Positions 11,216-24,700 of a stretch of 64,000 nt of DNA are shown here, in pieces (position 1 is the stretch's first letter; each line of letters opens with the position of its first letter). The position numbers and the translations under genes were made by a program. Source of the DNA: Tridacna crocea (Eukaryota > Mollusca > Bivalvia > Cardiida > Cardiidae); NCBI GenBank assembly GCA_943736015.1, contig OX031059.1, positions 50,789,159 through 50,853,158 of the forward strand, read 5' to 3'. The notes beneath the pieces were generated by a model that searched no databases, was not told the origin of the DNA, and worked only from the letters and a program-made list of their open reading frames with translations.

Positions 11216-11550
11216 TAGTTTTACGAGGTTTATTGTCTACCAATTTATGAGAGTAAAAGGCTTTTAAAACCTTGTTGGAAAAGAGATAGATATGGTTTTA
11301 ACTAGTATTTTAGTGTGCTGAAATTTCATAGATATATTACATCAAGTATCAAAATCAAAGTTATATGACTTAAAATAAATACTGGTAGACAGTATAACAA
11401 ACAGAAGCCTTTTTTTTTTCCGTAATACATGCACTTTCTTTCCCAGTAAAATTGGATATTTTTCCTCCTAGTATTTTTTTTTTCTCCCAATACCTACTTT
11501 CCAACTATTTCCTTTGTATGGTGCAAAGATTTTGACAGTCTTTCGCATCT
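11216..11550. other. AT-rich stretch with no gene
   Basis: Contains a weak MITE trace at 11230-11340 (AGGCTTTTAAAACCTTGTTG). Otherwise T-rich with no coding signal. The sequence from 10920 to 11215 is likewise unannotated. Confidence 0.4.
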
Positions 11551-11780
11551 TTTACCCTTTACCACACAATCCTGAGTTGTAATGACCCTCAAGGAGAAAA
11601 CTGTAGAAAACATTGTGGGAAAAGGAGAAAATACTGGTAACCAGCATTTTCTCCTTTTCCAACAATGTTTACTACCCTATCAATAACAAATTCCATCTTT
11701 TTACCCACATTTAAATTATCATCTGCAAATGCCTTCAGTTTGGACAAGTCTACAACTTTGTCATGTGGTGAAGAGGTAAT
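11551..11780 (+). repeat. TTAA MITE copy
   Basis: Full copy, ends TTTTACCCTTTACCACACAA and GTGGTGAAGAGGTAA. The core palindrome is nearly perfect. Confidence 0.88.
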
Positions 11781-12109
11781 AAATCAAGATACATGTACTT
11801 TCTTCAAACTGAGGCGCGCGAATGGGGGTGACCATACCTGATGGCTAGTAACTCTCGTCCCATTTTTGCAGATACTGTGCCCCTCTCATACTTCAAATAT
11901 TCACAGAATATTTTCCCCCACATGCCATGCTTGTTTCACTATAACTTTGATATGTAGGCCTAGAGGAGTAATAAAAATTTGTTACAATTGCAAAGTTTTT
12001 CCAAGTTTTAATAAAATCAAAATATCTGTTTACATATTTACATATTACAATATCTGCTTAACAATATAAAATTTGTTGAAGGCTCTTCAACAGACAACAA
12101 ATTTCAGAC

Positions 12110-12338
12110 TTAACCCTTTACTAAACAATCCCTGGTTTTTACGATGCTGAGACAGAAGCCTTTTGAAAACATTGTGGGAAAAGGAGAAAATGCTGGTAAC
12201 CAGCATTTTCTCCTTTTCCCACAATGTTTTCTACCCTTCACAAAACAAATTTCAAATATTCAGTCACTTTAATTTCTAACTTTTGCAAATGCTTTCGATG
12301 TGGGCAAGCCTAAAATATTGCCGTTTGGTAAAGAGTTG
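12110..12338 (+). repeat. TTAA MITE copy
   Basis: Very well preserved. The central palindrome from GAAAACATTGTGGG to its mirror has no mismatch that I can see. Confidence 0.92.
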
Positions 12339-12394
12339 ACCATTGTAAAAACATTTGGTGTACACAAAGTTAGATCAAACCATTGATTTCTCTG

Positions 12395-12480
12395 AAGTGC
12401 TAGAAAACACAGTGAGAAAAGAACAAGCTTGTTATCAGCATTTTCTCCTTTTTCACACCATCTTTTCATAATCCTTCATC
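12395..12480. repeat. TTAA MITE core fragment
   Basis: Only a decayed palindrome (AGAACAAGCTTGTTATCAGC) remains, without ends. Confidence 0.6.
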
Positions 12481-12620
12481 TTTCGAGTTTAAAAAACAAC
12501 TCTGCATCATCCGCTAAAATGTCAATAAAAAAAAAATCTCTTTACAAGGCAAATGAGAAATTTATACTAAGCAAAACTTAAAGTCTTTGCTGCTAATAAG
12601 TTGTAGAGGGCTCAAATGAT

Positions 12621-12960
12621 TTAACTCTACCAAACGACAAAATTTTGGACAAGTTCAATTTGAAAGCATTTGCAGACAACAAAATAAATGTTAATCAAAA
12701 ATTAAAGATTGATTTGCAAAGGGTTAAAAAACATTGTGGGAAAAGGGGAAAATGCTGGTTACCAGCATTTTAACCAGCATTTTCTCCTTTTCCCGCAATG
12801 TTTTCTATAGACTTCTTTCTGAGGGTCGTTAAAAGTCAGGATTGTGTGGTAAAGAGTTAAATTATCTATGACAGGGTGTAAAACACTATGTGAAAAGGAG
12901 AAAATGCTGGTTACCTATATTTCCTTTTTTTTGCCCGCAATGATTTCAAAATACCTTCTT
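12621..12960 (-). repeat. TTAA MITE copy plus a following core fragment
   Basis: 12621-12860 is complete, with a 14-bp internal duplication in the core (ACCAGCATTTTAACCAGCAT). 12880-12960 is a second, truncated core (GAAAATGCTGGTTACCTATA). Confidence 0.85.
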
Positions 12961-13085
12961 CACCAATGATGTTAAAACCAGATATTATTTTGCCTGCAAC
13001 AGGCTAATCCGAGATGGCAATTCACGACTAAATTAGATTTGTTCTACAGTACAATTGCGCAATACAGCAAATTAAATAAAAAACA

Positions 13086-13200
13086 TTTTGATCAGTCTGC
13101 GTGGACTGTGCAGGCTGATCCGAGACAACACTTTATGCAAATTCTGAGTGCCCCTCTCTGAGTGTTGCAGGCCATTTGGTCACAAGTTATATAAAAAATA
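13086..13200. repeat. Dispersed GCAGGCTGATCC repeat
   Basis: GTCTGCGTGGACTGTGCAGG then CTGATCCGAGACAACACTTT. I associate this element with bivalve genomes. Shorter relatives are at 22204, 38950 and 42700. Confidence 0.6.
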
Positions 13201-13439
13201 GTTCTCTATACGTAAAGTTTTGGAATTATGCTACTTATATCTCAATCTAGAAATTAAAGAATTTCTATGGAAAGCAATTTTTTGGTCCTAATACATTTTG
13301 TCTTCTCAGAAAACATTGTGGAAAGAGTTCCCACAATGTTTTCTATAGACACAATCTTACAGCAGACAACTCTGATTGATTGTAATGGTGTTTAATGCCT
13401 TTTTTCAACATTGCACAATGTTTTTTCAAAGCCACTGGC

Positions 13440-13590
13440 TGCTTTCCCACATAACTATCACCAAAACAATGATCAGCAGTTAGAGAAGAATGACTATCAT
13501 TAATCCTCGCAATGAACTTGGCCGAGCCCGGGATCAAACCAGCGACCCCTGGTCTTGAGGCCTGTACACTACCAGGGCTTGCCCACAACT
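13440..13590 (-). repeat. tRNA-derived SINE
   Basis: On the minus strand a B box GGTTTGATCCC (13530-13540) follows an A-box-like TGGTAGTGTA (13565-13574) at about tRNA spacing. No tRNA acceptor stem closes it, so it is a SINE, not a tRNA gene. Confidence 0.65.
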
Positions 13591-13771
13591 ATGAAAATGG
13601 CCTTGTGGGGAAGGAAAATATCATCAGTTACTTCGCTTCAATACATTGATAGAAAAGGGAAAAAATTCAGCAAAAAGAAGTACATGCACATATTTTCTCC
13701 ATTTGCCATGATATTTTCGTAATGTGGCCTTCTCTGAGAATCCAAAATCTTCTCTGTGGAAGATTACAAAG

Positions 13772-14214
13772 CTAATCCTTTACCAAACAATGACCCTTTG
13801 AACAACTGAAGAAAGCTTTCAAAAGCATCATAGGAAAAGGAGAAAATGCTGGTTACCAGAATTTTCTACCACTTTCCCAAAATATTTTCTACCCTTCAAA
13901 AAACAAAACAAATCATTTTGTTTCATTTCAGGTATTGTCTGCAAGTGCTTTCAATTTGGTCAAGTCTGTCATCTGGTAAAGGGTTAAGCTTTTAATTCTT
14001 TACCAAGCAACAAAATTTTACACTGGTCCAAATTGAAAGCACTTGCAGACGACAAAATAAACGAAAAATTGAAATCTGTTTCCAGCAGGGTAGAAAACAT
14101 TGTGGAAAAAGGAGAAAATGCTGGTTACCAGCATTTTCTGCTTTTCTTACAATGTTTTCAAAAGTCTTCTATCACAGGGTTGTAAAAACAAGGGATTATT
14201 TGGTAAAGGGTTAA
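13772..14214. repeat. Two adjacent TTAA MITE copies in opposite orientation
   Basis: 13772-13987 ('+', core partly deleted) and 13992-14214 ('-', intact core) are separated by four bases. A further decayed core lies just before, at 13660-13730. Confidence 0.88.
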
Positions 14215-14562
14215 GTGTTCACACAACAGAACTACTGTACTGTATCTTCAGCTACCAGAGATGAACCAAACTACCCAGAGTAAAATTTATGTAGCAAGAA
14301 TATCTCCAGACATTTACAGTTGCCTTTGAAGATTGTGTGGATAAGATCAAATAGCAAAGATTTTGCAGTCTGATCATGGATATATACTCTACACCAATCT
14401 GCAAGTTACATAAATAATCTTTAAATCTCACAATATTTGCACCTTTTGTACAAACTGTTAATGTCCAGTTCCTTTATGTACTATTTTAGGGGTAACATAT
14501 CAGGCAATGGAGTAATCTAAAATTCTTTTTTGATCAGAAATCAATACTCCAACTTACGCCTC

Positions 14563-14756
14563 GGCCCGTATTCACCAACCATTCTTAAGAGCGTTCTTTG
14601 TCTTATTCTCCAGAATTTTCTACATTTGTAAGTAACACAACTTCTAATTGGCTAAACCATTCGGTTTAGCCAATCAGAAGTTGTGTTACTTACACATTTA
14701 CAAAACCTTGGAGAATAAGACTAAGAATATTCTCAAGAATGGTTGAATACGTGCCC
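14563..14756. mobile_element. CCAAT-box palindromic MITE, copy 1
   Basis: About 195 bp, a near-complete foldback. Ends are GGCCCGTATTCACCAACC and mirror; the centre is ATTGGCTAAACC..GGTTTAGCCAAT, two inverted CCAAT boxes. The inner arms contain AGAAGTTGTGTTACTTAC. Other copies are at 37650, 50799 and 61105. Confidence 0.9.
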
Positions 14757-14868
14757 TGGTCTGATCTTGATCTACACTTTCAACAAAGACAACAAAGGCT
14801 GGTAAGAGAAACAAAATTAAAAACACTAACTCTTTTCACGATTTTTGACCTATTCAATTTTTCACTCC

Positions 14869-15505
14869 TTAATTTGACAGACAATATTTTAGACTGGTCC
14901 AAATTGAAAGCATTTGCAGATGACAAAATAAAAGTGACTGAAAATTTGAAATTTGTTTTGTGAAGGGTAGAAAACATTGTGGGAAAAGGAGAAAATGCTG
15001 TTTACCAGCATTTTCTCCTTTTTCCACTATGTTTTCTATAGGATTCTTTCTTAGGGGCATCAAAAGTAGGGATTGTGTGGTAATGGGTTAACCCTTTATC
15101 ACACAATCCCTGCTTTTAATGACTCTAAGAAAGAAAACTTTTGAAAACATTGTGGGAAAAGGAGAAAATGCAGGTAACCAGCATTTCTCCTTTTCTCACA
15201 ATGTTTATATCCTATCAGAGGACTTAAGAAGTTTTGTACCAATGTTGAATTTGTCATCTTTATCTGCTTTGAATTTGGACTACTCCAAAATTTGTTGTGT
15301 TGGAAAGGATTAATAGACAATATTTTAGGTTTGTCCATAAAGTGGCTAAAAAAATATTTGTCTATGGTACAAAAATCTGTGGGAAAAGGAGACTATGCCA
15401 TATGCTGGATATTAGCATTTTATCCTTTTTCAACAGGTTTTTTTTCCCCCAGGAGCTTTGTTTGCTAGGGACATCAAAATACGGGATGATTTGGAAAGGG
15501 ATTAA
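14869..15505. repeat. Three TTAA MITE copies end to end, sharing TTAA
   Basis: 14869-15091 ('-'), 15088-15313 ('+') and 15310-15505 ('-', decayed) overlap only by their TTAA tetranucleotides, so later copies used the terminal TTAA of earlier ones as target. The last ends 36 bp past the UROD stop codon, in its 3' UTR. Confidence 0.85.
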
Positions 15506-15540
15506 AAGCATTTTACGTTTACTTCCACAAAATGACAATT

Positions 15541-15705
15541 CTATGAGGTTGCATTCAATTCTTCAGAATACATGTGCACTGCATCTACAAACAGTTTAAC
15601 ATTTTCTGGGTTGACATCTTTATGCACACCGTGTCCAAGGTTGGCTATGTAACGCTGGGTTCCAAACGCTTTCAACATTTCTTTAACAGCCTTCTTCAAT
15701 TCATT
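15541..15705 (-). CDS. UROD: UROD exon 10 (C terminus)
   Basis: 54 codons and a TAG stop. It contains RYIANLGHG with the conserved His339 equivalent, then [13 protein letters not shown]. The acceptor has a long T run (the A run at 15709-15724 on the plus strand). Confidence 0.95.
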   Translation of the reverse strand, partial: NELKKAVKEMLKAFGTQRYIANLGHGVHKDVNPENVKLFVDAVHMYSEELNATS

Positions 15706-18700
15706 CTGAAAAAAAAAAAAAAAAGTAAACAGCCTGTATCTCCCGCTAGACGGCATTCTACAATTACACATCTATCTAATTTGGATATTCTTGGTACAAA
15801 GCCGGAATTCTTTTCTATGCGACAACCGTTACTTTGAATTTCAAACTAAAATAAATGTTTACTCTATAAAACGCTACCAGGTGCGATTCATTCAGCTATT
15901 ATCAGCAGTTTAGAGAAATCTGGAGCTAAAACAGGCCCTATTTCTCCTCAAACATATTGTTAAAAGCCATTTTCTCTGTTGCTACTTTATGTACTGTATC
16001 ACTATGAACCCCCAAACTTTCGGAAGAGTGATGCGTCATATTAGACAGGTCGAATCTTCAACGAATATGACATGTGAAACAGCTGAAAATTCAAATAAAC
16101 AGCTCTACAGAAAACCTGCAACAAATTGTAACACCAACTCCCTCTCTTGGTAAAACAAAGTGAAACCTTCAGCATTTAACCAACTGCCAGACTGAAAATG
16201 AAGCTGTTTCAAAACACTGTGGGAAAAGGAGAAAATGCTGTTAAGCAGCACTATCTCCTTTTCTCACAAGTTTTTCTACCCTATCAAAAGAAACTAAATT
16301 TGAGCCACATTTAAACTGTCATCTGCAGATACTTTCAATTTGGAAAAGTCTACTTTTTGGTGTGTGGTAAAAAGTTGAACTTTACTACAAGTTTTTAGAC
16401 ATATCCAGTTTCAAAATATTTCATGGTAACAAATCAAAATGTGTATAAAATGATTAGATTTGTTTATGAATAAGGTACAGTAGATAACATTGTGGGAGGG
16501 AGACAAAAATGTTAATTACCAATAACTTAACACAACTGATATTTTCAGTAACAACTGGACTACTATGCTTTGAGGAATGAAGTTTTGTCAGGTTCATAAA
16601 ACAACAAAATCGAAGAAAAATTGGAAGTCACTGTAATAGCTTAACCCATTACCACACGATCCCTACTTTTGACGCCCCTAAGAAAGAAACCTTTTGAAAA
16701 CACTATGGGAAAAGGAGAAAATGCTGGTAACCAGCATTTTCTCCTTTTCCCACAGTGTTTTCTACCCTTCCAGAAAAAATTTCTAATTTTTAGTCATCTT
16801 TATTTTGTCGTCTGCAAATGCTTTCATTTTGGACCAGTCTAAAATTTTCTCATGCGGTAAAGAGTTAAATGATAACTTCTTTCAGTATTTGGTGTTCATT
16901 AGCATTTTGTGGTGCATTTTCACTGACAATTGTAAATTCCAGGATAAGTTATCTGCCTGAATGACCCATTAACTCTTTACCAAACAACAAACTAATAGAC
17001 TGGTCCAAAATGAACGCATTTGCAGACGACAACATAAATGTGACTAAAAAATCAAAGTTTGATTTCGGAAGGGTAGAAAACAAATTAGGGAAAAGGAAAA
17101 AATGCTGGTTACAAGCATTTTCTCCTTTTCCCATAATGTTTTCGAAAGGCTTCCACCTGAGGGTCGTGAAAAGTCATCATTGTGTGGTAAAGGGTTAATT
17201 GTCCATCAAGTAGCTAGTCTTGAAAGTTATACTGAATGCTTTCCAAGCCACAGACAGATTTTATAAACCATTACCTTACAATAATAGACCCTAAGGAAGA
17301 AGTCTTTTGAAAACATTGTTGGAAAAAGAGAAAAGGAGAAATGTTGGTAACAAACATTTTCAACAATGCTTTCCTACTTCATCATTTCAAATGTCTTCAA
17401 CTTTAAAAAGTCTACATATTTGAAACATTTTGTGGTCAGGGGTTAAATAAGATTTAATAGATGTATGACAGTATCACTTACTTCTGAAGAATATAATACA
17501 GTTGGATCTAAATTTCCTTGCAATGTGACATGATTGCCTATAACTCGTCTGTAATAAAAGATAACAAACCTATATAAATAAAGCTTTTTATGCATTGGCT
17601 GCTTTTAACATTTAATCACATAAAAAAAGCAACTGTTTGTTGCAAGAACCCAAACAAACAGTTGCTCCTTTTCCAACAATGACAATTCATATATATTTTC
17701 TTTCAAATGTTTGCCCTTCAGATATGTTTTTGGTTGTCATAATCAAAGTCAGAAGAGTAATAAATGGATCCTTGAGTGCTCGAATTTCATATGCTAAATA
17801 TGTTTGTCAAACAATCTTTGTGAAAATGGGGCAAAATCTGTTTAAGGAAGTAAGAGACAATGAAAAGGGATTCACTATCGCTAGAATATAAATCCTACAT
17901 TCATCACTTATGGCATTGGACAAAAAAATTCTGTTTCATCCACAAAATTGAGCAAAATCTAATGATTATCAACAACACAAACATTTTGGTACATACATAT
18001 ATTAAGTCAAATCCAATGACTCTCGCCACAAATTCTCTTTGTGAAAAAAAACCCAAAACTTTTCATAATTATATATACCCCTCAAATCTGGTGCAGAATT
18101 CATCTCTTGTGGCCAGCATAAGATTTTTGAGCTAGCACAATACCTAAAATGATTGGTGCATACAGTAGCAGGACTTGTGTTACAGAACAAAGATTTACCT
18201 GGCATGTTTTGGTCTAATGGTCCAATCTAACGATACCACTTCATACCCACTGTTTGCTAGATCTTCCAATGCAAAATGGGCATCTTTGGCAAACACAACC
18301 TATATCAAGGAGAAGTATAGGAGCTGACTAAGTTGGTGTTTGAGGTGGAAATTTTTTCAGCAAGTCCAGAAAAATATAATTGAGCTACCATGTGGTAAGT
18401 CTAACTCTTTATCAGACAACAAATTAATCAACTGGTTTCCAAATTGAAAGCATTTGCAGATGACAAAATAATTGTGACTGAATAATCAAAATTTGATTTG
18501 GGAAGGGTGGAAAACATTGTGGGAAAAGGAGAAAATGCTGGTTACTAGCATTTTCTCCTTTTTCCACAATATTTTCAAAAAGCTTCCATCTCAGGGTCGT
18601 AAAAAACGGGGATTGTTTGGTAGAGGTTTAAGATCATTTTTAAAGACAAATCAAATAAAATGCCATCTGAAACAGCCAATGAATGTCAGATTCTTTTTAT

Positions 18701-21700
18701 CACATAAGAATATCTCACTAATTTTACATGAAATATGTGCTTAAGTATCACATAACAATATCCCACTAATTTTACATTAAGTATGTATATAATTGTCACA
18801 TAACAATATCTCACTAATTTTACATAAAATACATGCATATCATCATGTAACAATATCTCACTAATTTTACATAATTTATGTGTTTATTTCATGCTTTCCG
18901 GTAGGATATTGAGAAATAGCTGTGAAATTATTTTTCAATCTTACACTGGTACCACCAGTGAAAATACCGATTTTCATGTTCTTGTTGCCTAGGTAAATTG
19001 TGGGAAAAGCAGAAAATGCAGGTTACCAACAAAGTTTTCAAAAGGCTTCTTTCTTAGGGTCATCAAAAGTTGGCACTGTGGGGTACACAGTGATCAGCAT
19101 TTTCTCACAATATTTTTCAGAACCTTCTTTTTCAAATTGCTTTTAAATTCATGACCGTGTAGTAAAGAGTCAAAGAAAAATCTCATCAGCAAAACCAAAC
19201 TTAATGTTACCTGCACATGCTTTCAATTCGGACGAGTCTAAAAAGCAGTACAGCCTAAATACTGCACTATTTAATCTAAATGAAAAAATGAAGACACTTA
19301 CCATAGGAACTGGAGTTTTTCCAGCTTCTTTCAATTTCTCTTTTGTTCTATATGCTATATCTTTTAAATATGGAAGACTAAATTCTTGGAATTGATCGGG
19401 TCCTAGCTCACCTGCACAAGAGTCAAACACCTGCAGTATCTGTAATAATTACATATGCATGAAATTTACAATCATTACTGCATACAAACTAATCTTATCC
19501 CATACATTTATCTGGTTTATATTTTTTTTCCCAATTTGACTAATTCTATTTGAGAGCATTTTGCACAGGACAAATTAAACATGATTCAATTGATGGGCAT
19601 AGTCTAGTGTAGAAAAAAAAATGGAAATGGAGAAAAAATGAAAGATATTTTAAAGAATCTGTTATGCTTTGTCCTAAAATCAAAATACATGTAGTTTCTT
19701 TTACTCCAAAATTTAACATAATGGTAAAAATTTAACATGAGGAAGCACAAATCTGTTGTAAAGAAATTTTTGGAAAAATAGTAATTGTTATCTGCATCCC
19801 AACATTTTAGACATGCCCAGCTTGAAAGAATTTGCGGATGATACATTAGGTATGGATTAAATAACTTGTTTTGGCTTTGACAGGGTAACAAATATCGGGG
19901 ACAAAGGAAAAGAGCTGGAAACCAGCATAATTATACTCCTTATTCCAAAAAATTTTGGAAAGCCCTTCTATTCCAGGATCTTAAAAACAAGGGACAATTT
20001 GTAAACAGTTAACATCGTAAAAAGATGTTTTTTCAAGCTCTCTGTGAATGTATCATTTTTTACCACACAACAAAATTTAGACCCGTCAAAACTCACAGCA
20101 GTTACAGATGAAAAAGGTGACTCAAATGATATAACTTGCCTTTAACTCTTTACCACACGAGAAAATTTCAAAAATGACAAAATAAAGGTGACCAAAAAAT
20201 TAATATTTGGTTTGAGCAGGGTAGAAAACACTGTAGGAAAAGGAGAAAATGCTGGTTACCAGTATTTTTCTCCCTTTCCCACAGTGTTTGCAAGTGTTTT
20301 CTCAGGGGTGTCAAAGGTCGGGATTGTGTGGTAATGGGTTTAACCCGGTTAATTGAGTTAAAAATTTTTTCTCCATTTCCGACAATGTTTTGAAAAGCTT
20401 TGTTTCTCAGGATCATTAAAACTTGGGATTGTCTGAAAAGAAAGCTTTATCAACAAACCTGTGCCCCTGCTATGACCTGACCCACAAGGTAATCTACAAT
20501 TTTATGTGTTAACAATCCCAACAATTCTTTACTGGCATCTGGATACATGCGCAGCCATTTCCGGGCTTTTGGTAACGGTGCACTGGATCCTCCATCTATC
20601 ATAAACTTCATTAAAGTCCACTGAAATTGAACAAAAATACCTATGCGTTAACTCAATACCAAAAGAAAAAATTTACCCGTGTCTAAATTGAAACCATTTA
20701 CAGACAAATATTTCAAAGTGGCTAAAAAAAGTGCAATTTTTTCTTGCTAGGGTAAAAAACATTGTGGAAAAAGGAGAAAATGCTGGTTACCAGCATTTTC
20801 TCCTTCTCCCACAATACAGTGTTTTTCAAAGGGCTTCTTTCCCAGGGTCACTAAAAGTCATCATCGTGTGGTAAAAGGTTAACTTGTTATCAGATGACGA
20901 AAGCCTAGTCCAAAATGCAGTTGACAAATAAGATCGGTCTTAAAAAGTCCACTTCCAAAAGAGAAGACAATGCTATTAATGGCAATTTTCTCCTTTTTAC
21001 ATGATATTTTTCAAAACATTCTTCCTAAGAGTAGTTTAACATGGACCTGTTTTGGTAAAGAGTTTAACTTTTTCAAACTTTTGGACAAAACAAAATTGAA
21101 AACATTTGCCCACAACAATTCAAATGTTTTTCAACTTATTGTATTTGTTCTCATTCTTGAATAGGTAGAAAAAATTGTGGGAAAAGGAGAAAATGCTGGT
21201 CCTCTTTTTCCAAATTCTTCATTCAATTAAAGACAAATTCCATTAATAATTGCAAAATTTTATTTTTCATCTGCATATGATTTGACTTTAGATCAGTCTC
21301 AGATTTTGTTGTATGGTACATGTACTGGTTTTACCCTTTACTCCATAAGGCATTTCTATGGCATCTCTAATTGACCCTAAATAATAGCAAAGATGAAGCT
21401 GTTTCTTATGTGTATATGACACCTTTTGATAGCATAGAAAACACTGTGGCAAAAGGTGAAATTGCTTGTCATGAGCAATTTCACCTTTTGCCACAATGTT
21501 TTCCAACGGCTCCTTCAAGCAATGCGTAGAAATGAGTATCTATGGAGTAAAGGGTTAAATTACAACAAGCAGACCCCAGCATTCAAAGGGCCTAAGTATA
21601 AATCATTACTCACAGGGGCTCCAGTAAAACCAAACAAGGGACATTGTCCATTGATGGCATGTCTTGTTTTTGTGATGGCCTCCATTACATATTTTAGATC

Positions 21701-24700
21701 CATACAGATATCAACATCTTTGTCCAGTTTCTTCATATCATCCGGTGTTTGGAGTAAAAAGTCAAATATAATCCCCTAAAATATAGTAACAGGAACTTGT
21801 AAAGATTCTTGAAAATCTTGGTAGAGATGGTTAACCAATTTCCAAATTTTAGAATAATCTAAACTGAGACCATGTGCAGAGGAGAAATCTCATACTGGTA
21901 CATATGAACTGAAGCTCAGGGTTGAAACCAACTGGGGAACAAGGAGAAAATGCTGAGGAAAGTAGATGCCAGTAACCAGTAAATGCTCCTTATTGCCCTG
22001 ATATTTTCTTTCCACAAGAATGAAAATTTGAGTTCTCGAGCCATGTTAAACTTTTTGTTCACAAAAGCTTTCAGATTTGGCACAATTTTGTCTCTGAACA
22101 GCCTCCGCAGTCCATATAGACTAATTGGAAATGACACATTCTGTTTTCTGTTTTTATGTAATTTTCTATTTTATGCAAGTCGAATGAGAAACAAAATCTG
22201 ATGTAGCCAATTAGCCTGCGGGGACTGTGCAGGCTGATCCAAGAAGACACTTTACGAAAATGTCCAAATGTCCCTTTTCACAAGTTACAAGCCATATGAT
22301 CCTGAAAAATGATAAATTCAATACAATCCTAACTCAAACTGCTTAACCCTTTACCAAACAACAATATATTTAAAACTTATCAAAATTGAAAGCATTTGCA
22401 GACGACAAATTTAATGCAACTACAATTCTGAAGATTGTTCTGGAAACATTGTGGGAAAAGGAGAAAATGCTGGTTACCTACATTTTCTCCTTTTCCCACA
22501 GCGTTTTCTTCAGGCTTCCTTTCCAGGGTCTTCAAAAGTCAGGATTGTTTGGTAAAGAGTTACCCTCATTATGTTTCCAGAGAACTGTTCTGTATTACAA
22601 CACACTTTTTGGTAAAAAATGTGGCAAATTCTGATTAATGGGGTTTTTCATTGATTTTTACAAGCTTACACAGTATTCATAAACTGTTCTACACTCACAG
22701 GTTGAAAACATCGTTGAAAAAGCAGCTTTCTAGCATCTTCTCCTTTTCCAACCCTGTTTTCTCAATTTTCAAAAGAAAACCCCTCTATTTTTTTGTCTGC
22801 AATTCTTTTGGATTTCGACAAGTCTAAAATTTTGTGGTTCGGTAAAGCGTTTCTCATGTCAGATTGGCATTTTACAGAATATGGTACTTACCTTGCCCTC
22901 CACTATATCTATGCCCATCCCTAAAGCTTGTGGAATGACTAGAATATCAGAAAATATTATTGCTGCATCAAGATTGAATCTTCTTAGAGGCTGAAAAAGT
23001 TATATAAGAGAAGATAGATATGGTAATAAAAAAAACAATAAAAGGCATTTTATAGCCTGGTAAAAAGAATCTTAATATTTCAAATTGTGACAGTTTAACC
23101 GAAGTATTTAACCCATTACCACACGAAAAAAATTTAGTCTGGTCCAAATTGAAAGCATTTGCAGACGACAAAATAAATGTGACTGAAAAATTGAAATTTG
23201 TTCTGGGAAGGGTAGAAAACACTGTGGGAAAAGGAGAAAATGCTGGTTTCCAGCATTTTCTCCTTTTCCCACAGGGTTTTCAAAAGACTTCTTTCTCAGG
23301 GGCGTCAAAAGTAGGGAGCCTTTACCAAATAATCCTTGGTTTTAATTACTCCGAGATAGAAGCCTTTTGAAAACATTGTGGAAAAAGGAGGAAATGCTGG
23401 TAACCAGCATTTTTTCCTTTCCCCTCAAAGTTTTTTACTCTTCTAAAAGTCAAGTTTCAATTTTTGAGTCACGTTTATTTTGTCATTTGCAAATGCTTTC
23501 AATTTGGATAAGTCTAAAATTTTGTTGTTTGGTAAAGAGTTACCTAAGCATACAGAAAAAGGATCAGACTGATCATTTACTTCACCCTGGTTACTAGCAA
23601 TGTGTTCCTTTACCCTAAATGTTTCATCACCTTTTAACTCTTTACCACACAATCCCGGCTTTTAACTTTGGTAGTGTTAGTACTGGTATGAGAAAGCCAG
23701 GAAACACATGTGACCGTCATGATATGACCTTAGCTGTTAAAGTGGCGTTAAACCCCAAACACAAGCAACAACCAACAACCCTGCTTTTAGCGACCCTGAG
23801 ATGAAAGCTTTTGAAAACATTGTAAGAAAAGGAGAAAATGCTGGTTACCAGCATTTTCTCCTTTTCCCACAATGTTTTCTACCCTTCCCAAGCCAACTTT
23901 CAATCCTTGAGCCATACTTATGTTGTGATCTGCAAATGCTTTCTTTGGACTGGTCTACAATTTTGCTGTTTGGTAAAGAGTTAACTCTGTTCCTTTTCAT
24001 TTTTTCTTTTTACCACAATGTTTCAAAAGGCATCTCCTTAAGGGTCTTTAAAAGTCTGGGTTGAGTGGTAAAGTGTTTAACCCTTCACCACAAAATCCTG
24101 ACTTGTAACAACCCTGTAAAACAAAGCCTATTGAAAGCATCATGGGAGAAGGAGAAAATGCTGGTAACCAGCCTTTTCCCACAAAGTTTTCTTCCCTTCC
24201 TAAAACAAATTTCAATTCTTTAATCACTTTTATTTTCTCGTCTGCAAATGCTTTCAGTTTGGACCAGTCTAAAATTTTGTCGTTTGGTAAAGAGTCAGCC
24301 TCATAACCTAAAGGTCCTGGGTTTGATACCCGGGAGCCGGCGGCAACTCTGGGATTTTTCATTGGCCCACACATTCGGCGCAAGTAGTGGTGTAGTACTC
24401 AGGAAGCAGAATCGAGAGAGATTAGTATAAGGTGCAAAAACTTGTTTCTCAATTGATGTAAAATGAATATGTTTAACTTTAAACTGAACTAACTTTAAAA
24501 AGAAAGCCTCTGAAAACATTGTGGGGAAATGGAGAAAATGCTATTCCCACAGCAAAAGCTTTCAATTTCTACAAGTCTAAAATTTTGAGCATGGTAAAGG
24601 GTTAAGAATGACACTAAACTTTGAAACTGATCAGATTTAGATTAACCCATTACCACACAGTCCCAACTTTTAACGACCCTGAGAAAGAAGCCTTTTGAAA

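Noticed and set aside
14739..15599. ORFs with [22 protein letters not shown] peptides here and at dozens of other places
   Set aside because: They are translations of the palindromic TTAA MITE and recur on both strands. They are not protein families.
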